This document shows, one piece after another, positions 57,301-64,000 of a DNA stretch of 64,000 nucleotides; position 1 is the first letter of the stretch; each line of letters opens with the position of its first letter. The position numbers and the translations under genes were made by a program. Where the stretch lies: the NCBI GenBank assembly GCA_963383645.1, contig OY726572.1, positions 20,546,672 to 20,610,671 of the forward strand, given 5' to 3'. The DNA comes from Muscardinus avellanarius (taxonomy: Eukaryota; Chordata; Mammalia; Rodentia; Gliridae). The notes under the pieces are model-generated. The model worked only from the letters and a program-made list of their open reading frames with translations, was not told where the DNA came from and did not search any database.

Positions 57301-60300
57301 TCCAACTAGAAATCCTAAAAATTAACAACAATAAAGGCAAACAATACAATTTAGAGATAGGTAAAAGACTAACATAAATAATGAATCTCCACAGATAACC
57401 AATCTTAGTTGTCTGTTGGATGGAAACTCTTGTTTCTCTGGTTCTGGTGAGTGTTACCTATTTCTTCTTTGTAGTTAATCTCTTTGAGTATTTTCTCTAG
57501 CGCTGGTTTTGAAGACATATATTCCTTCAGTTTCTGTTTGTCATGGAAGCTTCTTATTTCTCCATCTAATTTGATAGAAAGTTTTGCTGGATAGGAAATT
57601 TTTGGCTGGAAGTTGTTTTCTTTCAGAGTTTGGAATATGTTACTCCAAGCCCTTCTGGCTCTCATGACTTGGTTTGGGAAGTCTGGAGTGATTCTAATTG
57701 GTTTGCCTCTGAATGTGAGTTGGCCCTTTGTTTTTGTTGCCTTTAAGATTCTCTGCTTGGCTTCCACATTGGTCATTTTGACAATTATATGGCGTGGGGA
57801 TCCTCTTCTCGGATCCTGTCTAAAGGGAGTTCTATAAGTTTCCTGGATCTGTGTATCAACCTCTTGCTCTATATTTGGAAAATTTTCTGCTATTACTTCC
57901 TTGAAGAGATTGTTGATCCCTTTGGTATCACTTTCTTTTCCCTCCTCTATTCCAATTATTCTTAGGTTAGCTCTCTTAAGATGGGCCCATATTTCTTCAA
58001 TGTCAGATTCCTGCTGTTGGATATCTTTTTCTAGATTAGAAACTATGCATTCATTTTTGGATTGCTCATCTTCTAAGAGCGAGATTCTGTTCTCCATGTG
58101 GTCTAATCGGTTGTTTGTGCTTTGAATTGAGGCCTTTACTTCATTAATTGCATCCTTTATCTCTTTTTGGCTCTCTCTGAGTTCTTTTCGAAGCACCTCT
58201 ATTATTTCTACAGTTATTTTCCTGATTTGATCTTCTAGAAATCTCTGATTTTCTGTTTTATCAGGTTCTGATGTTGTGGGGTTGTGCACATTCATTACTT
58301 CAGTGTTATTCCTCTTTCCCATGATTTCGGAGGTTTGTGCCTTCTCTGGGTTCTTCCCTTGGGTCACTATGGCTTCACTTAAGGTGCTCTGGATCTCGAG
58401 TCTGTATTATCTCAGACCCTACTACTCCTTTACTGGGTTGTATCACAGAGTCTCCGACCCAGGGAGTCGATAGAGGCTGCTTTAAACTACGGGGGGTGCC
58501 AGGTTGCACGCTCTCCTATGGTGTGATATCTCTGCCACCACCACTCCCTCACTGGGTCAAGTCCCAGGAGGCACAATACTGGGATTTCTCCTCTGTGGCC
58601 CGCAATTTGACTCACTGTTCTTGAGTACGTAGATGTAGCTGTACTGGACTCGGTGAATTCACTGCTGCTGCCGCCGCCGGTGGCAATATGGCGCCTCTGC
58701 CACACCCTCGGCCATGAGGCTGGCGTATTTTTTCTTCTCTGGTTTTGATTTCTACTCTGAATCCCTGCAGCGTGTGCTGAGCTCAGCCACTGGGAGCTTT
58801 AAATGCTGTCTGCGCCGAAAGATCCCGCCTGGCTGTTCCACATCAGCTCACCTCGGCTTGCTGTAGCCGTCCGCTGAGTTCGCCGCTGCCGCCGGCAGTA
58901 TGGCGCTGCTGCCGCGTCCTCGGGCGCGTGTGTCTCCTCTGTGGCCCTGAGCTCTGTTCTCAGTCCACTTTCTCTCTGGAGCCTGGTGGTTTTTTTGTTT
59001 TTCTGGTGATGGTGTTTTCTGGCTAAGAAAGGCGCTCTTTTTGTGGTAATGGAGATTGGTTGTTAGCGGGACTCTTAAGCCCCGCTTTTCTCGGTCGCCA
59101 TCTTCCCGGAAGTCCCGGGGAACTAGTTTTAAAAGAAGATTGTTTAGCCAATATAAAGTAAAAGAGTAAGGAATTTGACTTGATACAGTCTTGTAAACCC
59201 GCAGTAAACCCAGTGAACGAGGCATGTTCATGGTGAGTGGACACATTTGCAGAATATGCTTTAGATTTGTATTTTCACTGGTCAGTGTTAAAAATACCTT
59301 TACAGATTCTTAACTTTTTTTCCTTGTCTAGTTTTTGTATTGATCTTTGCCTCTGATTTTGCTTTTATTATGGTATTTCTACATGTATAATAACCAAGTA
59401 GAAAAAGTACCTCTGAGCCAGGTATGGGAGTGCATGCTGGTGATCCCAGTACTTGGGAGGCTGAGACCGCAACTTGTAAGGCCCTCCCCCACGTAGTGAG
59501 GCCCTTGTAATCTGAGCATTTGGAGGCTGAGACCGGAGGATCGTGGTATGTGGACAGCCTCAGCTACTTAGTGAGGCCCTTTGCAACTCACTGAGACCCT
59601 GTTTCAAAATAAAGAATAAAAATGGGTCTGGGGGTGTAATTTGGAGGTAGAATGCCCCTGGGGAGGAAGGGAGGGAAGGAAGGAAGGAAGGAAGGAAGGA
59701 AGGAAGGAAGGAAGGAAGGAAGGAAGGGCTGGGGGTGGAGCTCAGAGGGAAGGAAGGGAGGGAGGAAGGAAGGGAGGGTTAAGGGTAGAGCTCAAAGGGA
59801 AGGAAGGAAGGAGGAAGGAAGGAAGGAAGGAAGGGAGGGAGGGAGGGCGGGAGGGCGGGCTAGGCGTGGAGCTCAGAGATAGAATGTTCCTGGGTTCATT
59901 TCTTAGTACCACAAAAAAAAAAAAAAAAAAAAGTACCTTCCAGGATTCAGAAGACTTTTACTCTGTTCCAGTTCTACCTCTTTCTGTACAGTCTGACCTT
60001 AAACTGTCACCTCTCTTCCCTGTGCTTTAGCTTCCTCCTCTAAAAAAAGAAACATAATTTTAGTCTTGTCAACCTCATATAGTTAGGAAAATATCTTGGC
60101 CCTTTGAAAACTCTAAACTCAAGACAACTTCAAGATGATGTTTTTATATTTTCATACAGTACATTCTCAGAAGTTTGCTGCCTAATCCCAGTTAGAGAAA
60201 TTTCATTCCATTATATTACAAGTACCTTTCCTGTGACCTCTAAATTCTAACTAGAGCATAGATTTCTATTAGCCCCATAAAGAATAATTTCTTTCTGTCT

Positions 60301-63300
60301 CAGTTCACCTTGTCCCTAATTCAAGTTGTTCACCAGGCCTTTGCTGTGCAGTCACACAGATGGACCTGATCCCTGCCAAGTGGAGGAGGTCATCTGAACA
60401 CCAGCAAGGAAGACATTTGTCTGGTACTTAGGCTACTCGTTAGGTTGCCCTGTGACTGTTTTTGATGGTTTTTTTGTCCTCCCAGTGATATTGAAAGCCC
60501 TCTGGAGACTCAGTTCTCAGTGTCCCCAGTGTCTAACACAGTGTTCTGAAGTGGTTTGTGTTAACACTGATGATAATAGTGGTGCAAGAAGGCACCTGAT
60601 AAAGCAAGGGCATGTGAGCAGCTGATTTGAGGGCAGGGGGCAGGTGAGCCTCTGCTGAACAGGTTTTAGGTTGCAGTAATTTTGTAACTAATGATTCTTC
60701 TTGAAGCCAATCAGAATAGCCCTGCTTGATAATGAAGGAATTAAATACAGGATTTATTGAGGTTTTCAGTCATCTGATGAACTGTGTCTGATGGAAATTT
60801 TGACTGATTTGATGATTATATTTCTCTTCATACATGTACACCTATATCTCTATATAGAACACATGGAAATGTAGCTATTGTACAATGCATGGCACATCTT
60901 TTCTTTGATTTTAATTTTATGTACAGAATATAAGATGTGTATCAGCCAGTTATTGTTGGTTTTGTGTGTTTTTTTGTTGTTTGTTTGTTTTTTTGTTTTG
61001 GTGGTACTGGGGTTCCTGGAAACCCTTCTACTTTTGGGCTACACTCCCAGACCAATTTTTTTACATATGTTTATTTGGAAACAGGGTCTCTTAAGCCAGC
61101 CCGGCTGGCTTTGAACCAGTGCGATCCTCCTGTCTCCGCCTCCCAAGCGTGGGGATTACAAGCGTGCGCCACCATGCCTGGAGTTATTGTCGGTTTTCAA
61201 GTAGTTTAGTCTAGCTCTCATACTTACAAATAAGAAAGTCTTAGCAGAGGAGGGACTGCAGTCAAGATATTTTAACTCTCCATTCGGATTCTGGTGCCTT
61301 ATGTCTTTTTTTTTTTTTTTAACAATAGTTTATGCAGTTGCAGGATAAGTAGTTTCATTCCCAGTACCGAAAAAAAAAAATAATAATAATAAAGTAAAAA
61401 TAGGGCTGGGAATATAGCTCGGAAGTAGAATCAAAGAAGACCTTAGCCAAACAAGAACTCACTAAGTTGCAGAGGGCCTCACTAAGTAGCTGAGGCTGTC
61501 TGCAAACTGCGATCTTCCTGTCTCAGCCTCCTAAGAACTGGGATTGCAAGTATGTGCCACCATGCCCAGTTTAGCTATTTTTATTTTTATTTTATTTTTG
61601 TGGTACTGGGGGTGGAACCCAGGGGCTTTTTTACCTCAAGGCTATACTCCCAGACCCATTTTATACTTTATTTGGAAACAGGGTCTCATTAAGTTGCTGA
61701 GAGCCTCACTAAGTAGCTGAGGCTGGCTTTGAATCTGTGCAATCCTTCTGTCTAGCTATTTTTAAAAATATTGAAGTATAGCCGGGCGTGGTGGCACATA
61801 CTTGTAATCCCAACATTTGGGAGGCTGAGACAGGAGGATCCTGTTCATGGATTGCCTCAGCTACTTTTCTTAGTGAGGTCCTCTGTAACTCAGAAACCTT
61901 GTTTCAAAATAAAGAATAAAATATAGAGCTGAAGGTGTAGCTCAGAGGTAGAATGCCTCTGGGTTTCATCCCCAGTCCAGAAAAAAAAAAATATTAAAGT
62001 GCTTTAGTAAATGACAACTGCAGTTTGATATTGAGTGATCTAATTCTTCTTAGAAAGCCTATCTTTAAAAATGTGAAGTCATCTGACTTTATATATGTTA
62101 ATTAATAGTTCTTTGAACTTTATCTTAAAGCTGTCCAGACAAAATCAAAGAAGACCTTAGCCAAACCCAATATGAGGAATATTGTGGTGGTAGAGGGCGT
62201 TCGCATTCCGTTTTTGCTGTCGGGCACTTCGTAAGTATGGAATGATCATGTTATTTATTCCTTGTTTTAAGGTACTAAAACAGTCTTTGTAAATATGACC
62301 TAGTATCATTATATCATTAGTGGACTTAATATGGTGAGGATATTATTATACTATCTATTATCCATATTATTAGTATTATGCTAATATAATATGGATGGCA
62401 TCATATAATTAATGGACTTAACAGGGGTAGTATCTCCAGGAAAGGAATGTAGAATAAGTTAAGCCAGTGGTGGAATAATATGGCAAATTGTGTTTTCTAT
62501 CTTTTTTCAAAAACAAGTATGTTAGATGAACAGATCTATTTTGAAAGCCCAGTGTAGGTCCAAATGGGGAAAATCAATAACTTTTATAGTGGGGAAAAAA
62601 CTGGCAGGCAATGTCTGAATCAAATGATCAAGTTATCCAGATTACCAGTCATTTTAATGTCACTCACCCTCAGAAGCAGTGACAGGAACATTTTACCTCT
62701 TACATTTTCCCACAAAATCCATAACCTCAAAATGTTAAGGTCAGCTGGGTGTGGTGGCACACACTTATAATCTCAGCATTTGGGAGGCTGAGACAGAAGG
62801 ATTTCAGTTCACAGACAGCCTCAGCTACTTAGGCCCTTTGCAACTCAGTGAGACCCTGTTTCAAAATAAACAATAAAAAATAGGGCTGGGGGGGGGTGTA
62901 GCTCGTAGGTAGAATGCCCTGGGTTCCATTCCCAGTAACACACACACACATACATACACAGTACTAGGGATTGAACCCAGGGGTGTTCTACCACCAAGCT
63001 ATATTTCCAATCCTTTTTATTTTTGAAACAGGGTCATGCGAAATTACTGAGGCCAGGGGAATAGCTCAATAATAGAATGCCCCTGGTTCACACACACAAT
63101 AGCCCTCAAAAGATGATGTGTTTTAGGTTTTTTTTGGGGGGGGGTGCTGGGGATTGAGCCCAGGGACATTCTACCTCCGAGCTACACCCCCAGCCCGATT
63201 TTTTATTCTTTGTTTTGAAACAGGGTCTCACTAAGTTGCAGAGGGCTTCGCTAAGTAGCTGAGGCTGGCTGAGAAGCTGCGATCCTCCTGCCTCACCCTT

Positions 63301-64000
63301 CCAAGCACTGAGATTACAAGAGTGCGCCGCCACACTCAGGTTTAGAGAATATTTAACATGTGTCATGTAATAAGCAAGTATAGGGAGTACTTTCTGTTAT
63401 AGCCTTGGCAAACTCTGGAGGAGTTAAGGGTTGCCAGATTTTTTGTTTGTTTGTTTGTTCTTAGTATTTTTTTATTTCTTTTTTTTAATAATTTATTTTT
63501 TAAATTGGTGCATTGTAGTCATATATCAATCACATTGGAGTATAAGACTTGAGAGGATATACAAGCACACATCATACAATTAGCCCTCCTCCAGCCCTCA
63601 TCCCATTCCCTCCCCCTCCTTCAACCCATGCTTCTTTGATGATTAACTTTGATACATTTGTTCATGTACCTCCTGCGTTTTAAAGAGGCCCCGTCCTCCA
63701 CTATTACATACCCTCTGATTGGTCACATTAGTTGCTTCACTATAGGGCCCTTTCTATAGCTCGACCTCTTCCTGTTGCCCCTTTCCCCCTAGTTATTGCT
63801 GATTAAGAGAAGCGTCTGATTTATATTTTCTGCGATATTTCTCTGTGCATGCCGTGTTGCAAGTACCGATCCCACTCTTGACGGCCCCAGTAGTGGCCTG
63901 GCTACTCAGTGGACTGATCCAGACCTCGCTGGCTCAAGCAGCGGCCTTGCCTCATGGGAGGCCCCGGTTCTGGTCTCGCTGGCCTAGGGTTGCCAGATTT
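45400..64000 (+). CDS. HADHB: HADHB, trifunctional protein beta subunit (5' part; gene continues past the window)
   Basis: Mitochondrial 3-ketoacyl-CoA thiolase subunit that cleaves 3-ketoacyl-CoA to acetyl-CoA and a shortened acyl-CoA, partner of HADHA. Non-coding exon 1 lies in the CpG island; coding exons 2-4 are at 55692-55759, 55861-55905 and 62131-62230. They join to 212 nt, 70 codons plus two bases, in one frame with GT-AG introns. The product starts [20 protein letters not shown] (presequence) and enters the thiolase domain at [12 protein letters not shown]. The remaining exons (the catalytic Cys, His and Cys) are outside the window. The left limit is approximate because the transcription start is not visible. 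Confidence 0.93.
45925..46098 (-). mobile_element. MIR SINE remnant
   Basis: GTGAAGAAACGGAAGCCCGAG .. GTGCTTACCCACGGCCACAG .. CGAGAGCCTAAGTCTGCAG follows reversed MIR; diverged. Confidence 0.55.
46108..46895 (+). mobile_element. Plus-strand SINEs, HADHB intron 1
   Basis: About 46108-46290 (left half), 46290-46500 (TAGGTCTGGGAGTATAGCCC subfamily), a right half 46518-46585, and a full dimer 46678-46893 ending in A(17). Confidence 0.85.
47050..47440. other. Unique part of HADHB intron 1
   Basis: No repeat or exon recognised. The minus-strand 96-residue frame (47112-47402) has no family features that I know. Confidence 0.4.
47446..47525 (+). mobile_element. Monomeric ID element
   Basis: GAGCTGGAGGTGTGGCTCAG then TGGTAAAGCATTTG .. 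GTTGAAGTCCTAGCAGC and an A-rich tail: tRNA-like body with recognisable A and B boxes. Confidence 0.75.
47526..48115 (+). mobile_element. Plus-strand SINEs, HADHB intron 1
   Basis: Full dimers at about 47528-47738 and 47845-48042, and a right half at 48050-48112. Confidence 0.85.
48345..48420 (-). mobile_element. Monomeric ID element
   Basis: TTGGTGCTTGGGATTAAACC .. CTAGGCAAGTGCTCTTCCTT then TGAGCTATAG: reverse ID consensus. Confidence 0.75.
48528..48995 (+). mobile_element. Plus-strand SINEs with (AC)22 tail
   Basis: Left half about 48530-48655, full dimer 48656-48880, right half 48898-48950 running directly into (AC)22 at 48951-48995. Confidence 0.85.
49224..49306 (+). repeat. First copy of an 83-86 bp direct duplication
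   Basis: AATTCCAGGCAGAAGACTTG .. GTTAGATTGAGTAAACTTCC .. GCCAGGCATAGTTG, repeated with a few substitutions and one small indel at 49852-49937. Confidence 0.85.
49690..49850 (+). mobile_element. Diverged SINE between the duplicated copies
   Basis: AGCTGGGCATATATACATAT .. TTGGCACATGCCTGCAGTCC .. GAGGTAGAACGCCCCGAGTTC. Its 3' end abuts the second duplicate without an A tail. Confidence 0.7.
49852..49937 (+). repeat. Second copy of the 83-86 bp direct duplication
   Basis: AATTCCAGGTAGAAGACTTG .. GTTAGATTGAGTAAACTATT .. ACCAGGCATAGTTG; offset 628 bases from the first. Confidence 0.85.
50232..50840 (-). mobile_element. Minus-strand SINE group, HADHB intron 1
   Basis: Right half at 50232-50292 ending in (ATTT)9 (50296-50331), then copies 50331-50515, 50527-50700 and a diverged 50700-50835. 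Confidence 0.85.
50960..52360 (+). mobile_element. Plus-strand SINE array, HADHB intron 1
   Basis: Copies at about 50965-51090, 51090-51290, 51298-51412, 51412-51605, right halves 51660-51720 and 51745-51795, then 51953-52148 and 52148-52330. (GA)21 lies at 51608-51650. Confidence 0.8.
51608..51650. repeat. (GA)21 microsatellite
   Basis: Replaces the A tail of a SINE. Confidence 0.95.
52510..52755 (-). mobile_element. Dimeric SINE with (TTTTG)n tail
   Basis: (TTTTG)7 then TTTTTTTGTGGTACTGGGG to GCCACCACGCCTGGCTTG. Confidence 0.85.
53070..53830 (-). mobile_element. Minus-strand SINE group, HADHB intron 1
   Basis: Copies or fragments at about 53072-53180, 53180-53380, 53380-53465 and 53555-53830; a C(7)(AC)n tract near 53149-53178 interrupts the first. 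Confidence 0.75.
54262..54349. repeat. (TG)20 and (ATTG)6 compound microsatellite
   Basis: (TG)n at 54262-54301, GA-rich spacer, then (ATTG)n at 54324-54349, leading straight into GAACCCAAGGGCATTCTACC of a minus-strand SINE. Confidence 0.9.
54348..54905 (-). mobile_element. Minus-strand SINE group, HADHB intron 1
   Basis: Copies at about 54348-54535, 54535-54665 (fragment) and 54695-54905. Confidence 0.8.
55145..55325 (+). mobile_element. MIR SINE
   Basis: TAGGTTCACATCCCAGCCCC then TCCACTTACTAGCTA .. CCTCAGTTCCCTCATCTCTTA .. TTGTGAGGATTAGATAG .. GTGCTTAGAATAGTGACTG follows the MIR consensus in order, including the conserved core. Confidence 0.85.
55370..55560 (+). mobile_element. Dimeric SINE just upstream of HADHB exon 2
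   Basis: GGCTGGGAATGGTGGCGCAC to TTCAACCCCAGGTAC and an A tail. Confidence 0.85.
55692..55759 (+). CDS. HADHB: HADHB exon 2 (start codon)
   Basis: The acceptor TATATTTCAG precedes A-ATG; the ATG is at 55693. Encodes [20 protein letters not shown] then RF and one base: a mitochondrial presequence with basic and hydroxyl residues. Donor TTTT|GTAAGT. Confidence 0.94.
55861..55905 (+). CDS. HADHB: HADHB exon 3
   Basis: 45-nt exon encoding [15 protein letters not shown] plus one base, after the acceptor TTTTCTAG and before the donor CCAG|GTATAG. Recognised by family sequence and phase; only a 101-nt intron separates it from exon 2. Confidence 0.92.
56690..57370 (+). mobile_element. Decayed L1 ORF2 C-terminal fragment, opposite to the surrounding L1
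   Basis: Broken plus-strand reading gives [14 protein letters not shown], then pieces resembling the L1 ORF2 end (DFKLYYKA.., YTxINxKWIKDLN, ..FLDM then QWHRQ). Several stops and shifts occur, so it is much older-looking than the intact ORF1 beside it. Confidence 0.7.
57405..58367 (-). CDS. LINE-1 ORF1 protein, intact 320 codons
   Basis: Retrotransposon RNA-binding chaperone, not a host gene. Residues about 40-130 form a heptad-rich coiled coil (trimerisation). An RRM begins at [11 protein letters not shown] (135-145), and the C-terminal domain includes [12 protein letters not shown] (188-199) and ITPDFP (226-231). No stop or frameshift, which implies a young or recently constrained copy. 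The expected ORF2 does not follow. It lies inside a TSD-flanked insertion in HADHB intron 3, antisense to HADHB. Confidence 0.93.
   Translation of the reverse strand: MTQGKNPEKAQTSEIMGKRNNTEVMNVHNPTTSEPDKTENQRFLEDQIRKITVEIIEVLRKELRESQKEIKDAINEVKASIQSTNNRLDHMENRISLLEDEQSKNECIVSNLEKDIQQQESDIEEIWAHLKRANLRIIGIEEGKESDTKGINNLFKEVIAENFPNIEQEVDTQIQETYRTPFRQDPRRGSPRHIIVKMTNVEAKQRILKATKTKGQLTFRGKPIRITPDFPNQVMRARRAWSNIFQTLKENNFQPKISYPAKLSIKLDGEIRSFHDKQKLKEYMSSKPALEKILKEINYKEEIGNTHQNQRNKSFHPTDN
58368..59116 (-). promoter_or_regulatory. L1 5' UTR / internal promoter
   Basis: GC-rich leader of the L1 copy with a YY1-type GGAAGATGGCGAC about 11 bases from its 5' end, the position where L1 promoters carry it. 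Two similar GC-rich segments with CAATATGGCGCC / CAGTATGGCGCT lie about 222 bases apart (58651-58713 and 58873-58927). Confidence 0.75.
59413..59655 (+). mobile_element. SINE with internal rearrangement, HADHB intron 3
   Basis: A truncated left half (59413-59505) followed by a second left half and right half to GAGGTAGAATGCCCCTGGGG, whose tail expands into the GGAA array. Confidence 0.8.
59656..59930. repeat. GGAA/SINE compound array
   Basis: (GGAA)n tracts alternate with three short SINE right-half pieces (GGGCTGGGGGTGGAGCTCAG, GTTAAGGGTAGAGCTCAAAG, GGGCTAGGCGTGGAGCTCAG), ending with a fourth continuing to CTTAGTACCAC and A(20). Confidence 0.9.
59950..60118 (+). mobile_element. MIR SINE remnant
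   Basis: AGTTCTACCTCTTTCTGTAC .. CCTGTGCTTTAGCTTCCTCC .. GTCAACCTCATATAGTTAGG: MIR order, diverged. Confidence 0.6.
60120..60990. other. Unique part of HADHB intron 3
   Basis: About 0.85 kb with no recognisable repeat or exon. Confidence 0.45.
60993..61185 (-). mobile_element. Dimeric SINE, HADHB intron 3
   Basis: TTTTGGTGGTACTGGGGTTC then CTGGAAACCC to GCGCCACCATGCCTGG; TTCCTGGAAACCCTTCTAC subfamily. Confidence 0.85.
61355..61985. mobile_element. Rearranged SINE group before HADHB exon 4
   Basis: A plus right half (61400-61428) is joined through a 24-base exon-4-like filler (61429-61452) to a minus left half (61455-61575). A minus copy at about 61595-61758 and a plus copy at about 61778-61992 follow. 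Confidence 0.8.
61429..61452 (+). repeat. 24-base exact copy of HADHB exon 4 sequence
   Basis: AATCAAAGAAGACCTTAGCC then AAAC, identical to exon 4 at 62143-62166, placed between two oppositely oriented SINE pieces. Not flanked by splice sites. Confidence 0.9.
62131..62230 (+). CDS. HADHB: HADHB exon 4
   Basis: 100 nt: [20 protein letters not shown], then [14 protein letters not shown], the first strand of the thiolase fold. The acceptor TATCTTAAAG has a poor pyrimidine tract; the donor ACTTC|GTAAGT is strong. A 24-base copy of part of this exon sits about 710 bases upstream at 61429-61452. Confidence 0.95.
62742..63345. mobile_element. SINEs in HADHB intron 4
   Basis: Plus copy about 62742-62945 ending in (AC)n, minus right-half fragment 62958-63030, small plus right-half piece 63055-63095, and a full minus copy 63128-63345. 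Confidence 0.8.
63442..63985 (-). mobile_element. L1-tailed retroposon insertion, 0.54 kb
   Basis: Flanked by AGGGTTGCCAGATTT at 63427-63441 and 63986-64000 (the right copy is cut by the window end). A T/A-rich tail is at the left, then a segment related to the 3' UTR of the 56.3 kb L1 (TTGGTGCATTGTAGTCATA against TTGGTGCACTGTATTCATA). The right 300 bases (GC-rich, GCCCCAGTAGTGGCC..) match nothing I recognise. Either a 5'-truncated L1 with a long 3' UTR or a chimeric element. Confidence 0.75.

Larger units (their letters stand above)
56341..59116 (-). mobile_element. Composite LINE-1 insertion lacking ORF2
   Basis: Bounded by direct repeats GGGGAACTAGTTTT (56327-56340 and 59117-59130); the target TTTT|AAAA is the L1 endonuclease consensus. 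Reading on the minus strand: 5' UTR of about 750 bases beginning close to a YY1 box GGAAGATGGCGAC (59094-59106), intact ORF1 (57405-58367), then about 880 bases unlike ORF2 start, a 3' UTR (about 56363-56520) and a poly(A) tract seen as T(22) or so at 56341. The middle holds a decayed L1 ORF2 fragment in the opposite direction. The length of 2.8 kb compares with 6-7 kb for a full L1. Confidence 0.88.

Noticed and set aside
61429..61452. Duplicate HADHB mini-exon
   Set aside because: Matches exon 4 but has no AG before or GT after it and is embedded between SINE pieces, so it is not a usable exon.

Overview
The window is mammalian nuclear DNA. Its core is a head-to-head gene pair: HADHA on the minus strand, complete and with all 20 coding exons, and the first part of HADHB on the plus strand (exons 1 to 4; the rest lies beyond base 64000). 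The two genes encode the alpha and beta subunits of the mitochondrial trifunctional protein, which carries out the last three steps of long-chain fatty-acid beta-oxidation. They share a CpG-island promoter near 44.6-45.9 kb.

The organism is most likely a squirrel-family rodent. The introns are packed with a dimeric SINE made of a 7SL/B1-like left half and a tRNA/ID-like right half, of the MEN/B1-dID kind I know from Sciuridae. Monomeric ID elements are also present. The HADHA and HADHB peptides look closer to my memory of the mouse proteins than to the human ones (for example the thiolase start reads EGVRIPF). This assignment is an inference; no database was searched.

Layout. 1-1850: intergenic, possibly holding the end of a convergent gene. 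1850-2218: HADHA 3' UTR. 2219-45060: HADHA coding exons. The exons were assembled by hand and add up to 2292 nt (763 codons plus stop), with every splice site GT-AG and every phase consistent. 45.1-45.46 kb: bidirectional promoter and HADHB non-coding exon 1. 55693-62230: HADHB coding exons 2-4. Intron 1 of HADHA carries a roughly 2.8 kb minisatellite of about 69 units of 41 bp (37.7-40.6 kb), which seems to have grown out of a SINE. HADHB intron 3 carries a target-site-duplicated L1 on the minus strand (56.3-59.1 kb). It has an intact 320-residue ORF1 and a full 5' end but no ORF2; an inverted, decayed L1 fragment sits in the ORF2 position. A second insertion with a related L1 3' tail ends the window (63.4-64.0 kb).

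How the genes work together: the HADHA product supplies 2-enoyl-CoA hydratase and 3-hydroxyacyl-CoA dehydrogenase, and the HADHB product supplies 3-ketoacyl-CoA thiolase. They assemble into one complex on the inner mitochondrial membrane, and the shared promoter fits the need for balanced subunit supply. I see no further intact host gene. The remaining open frames are SINE, minisatellite or antisense shadows. SINE coordinates are read by eye and are good to about 10 bases.
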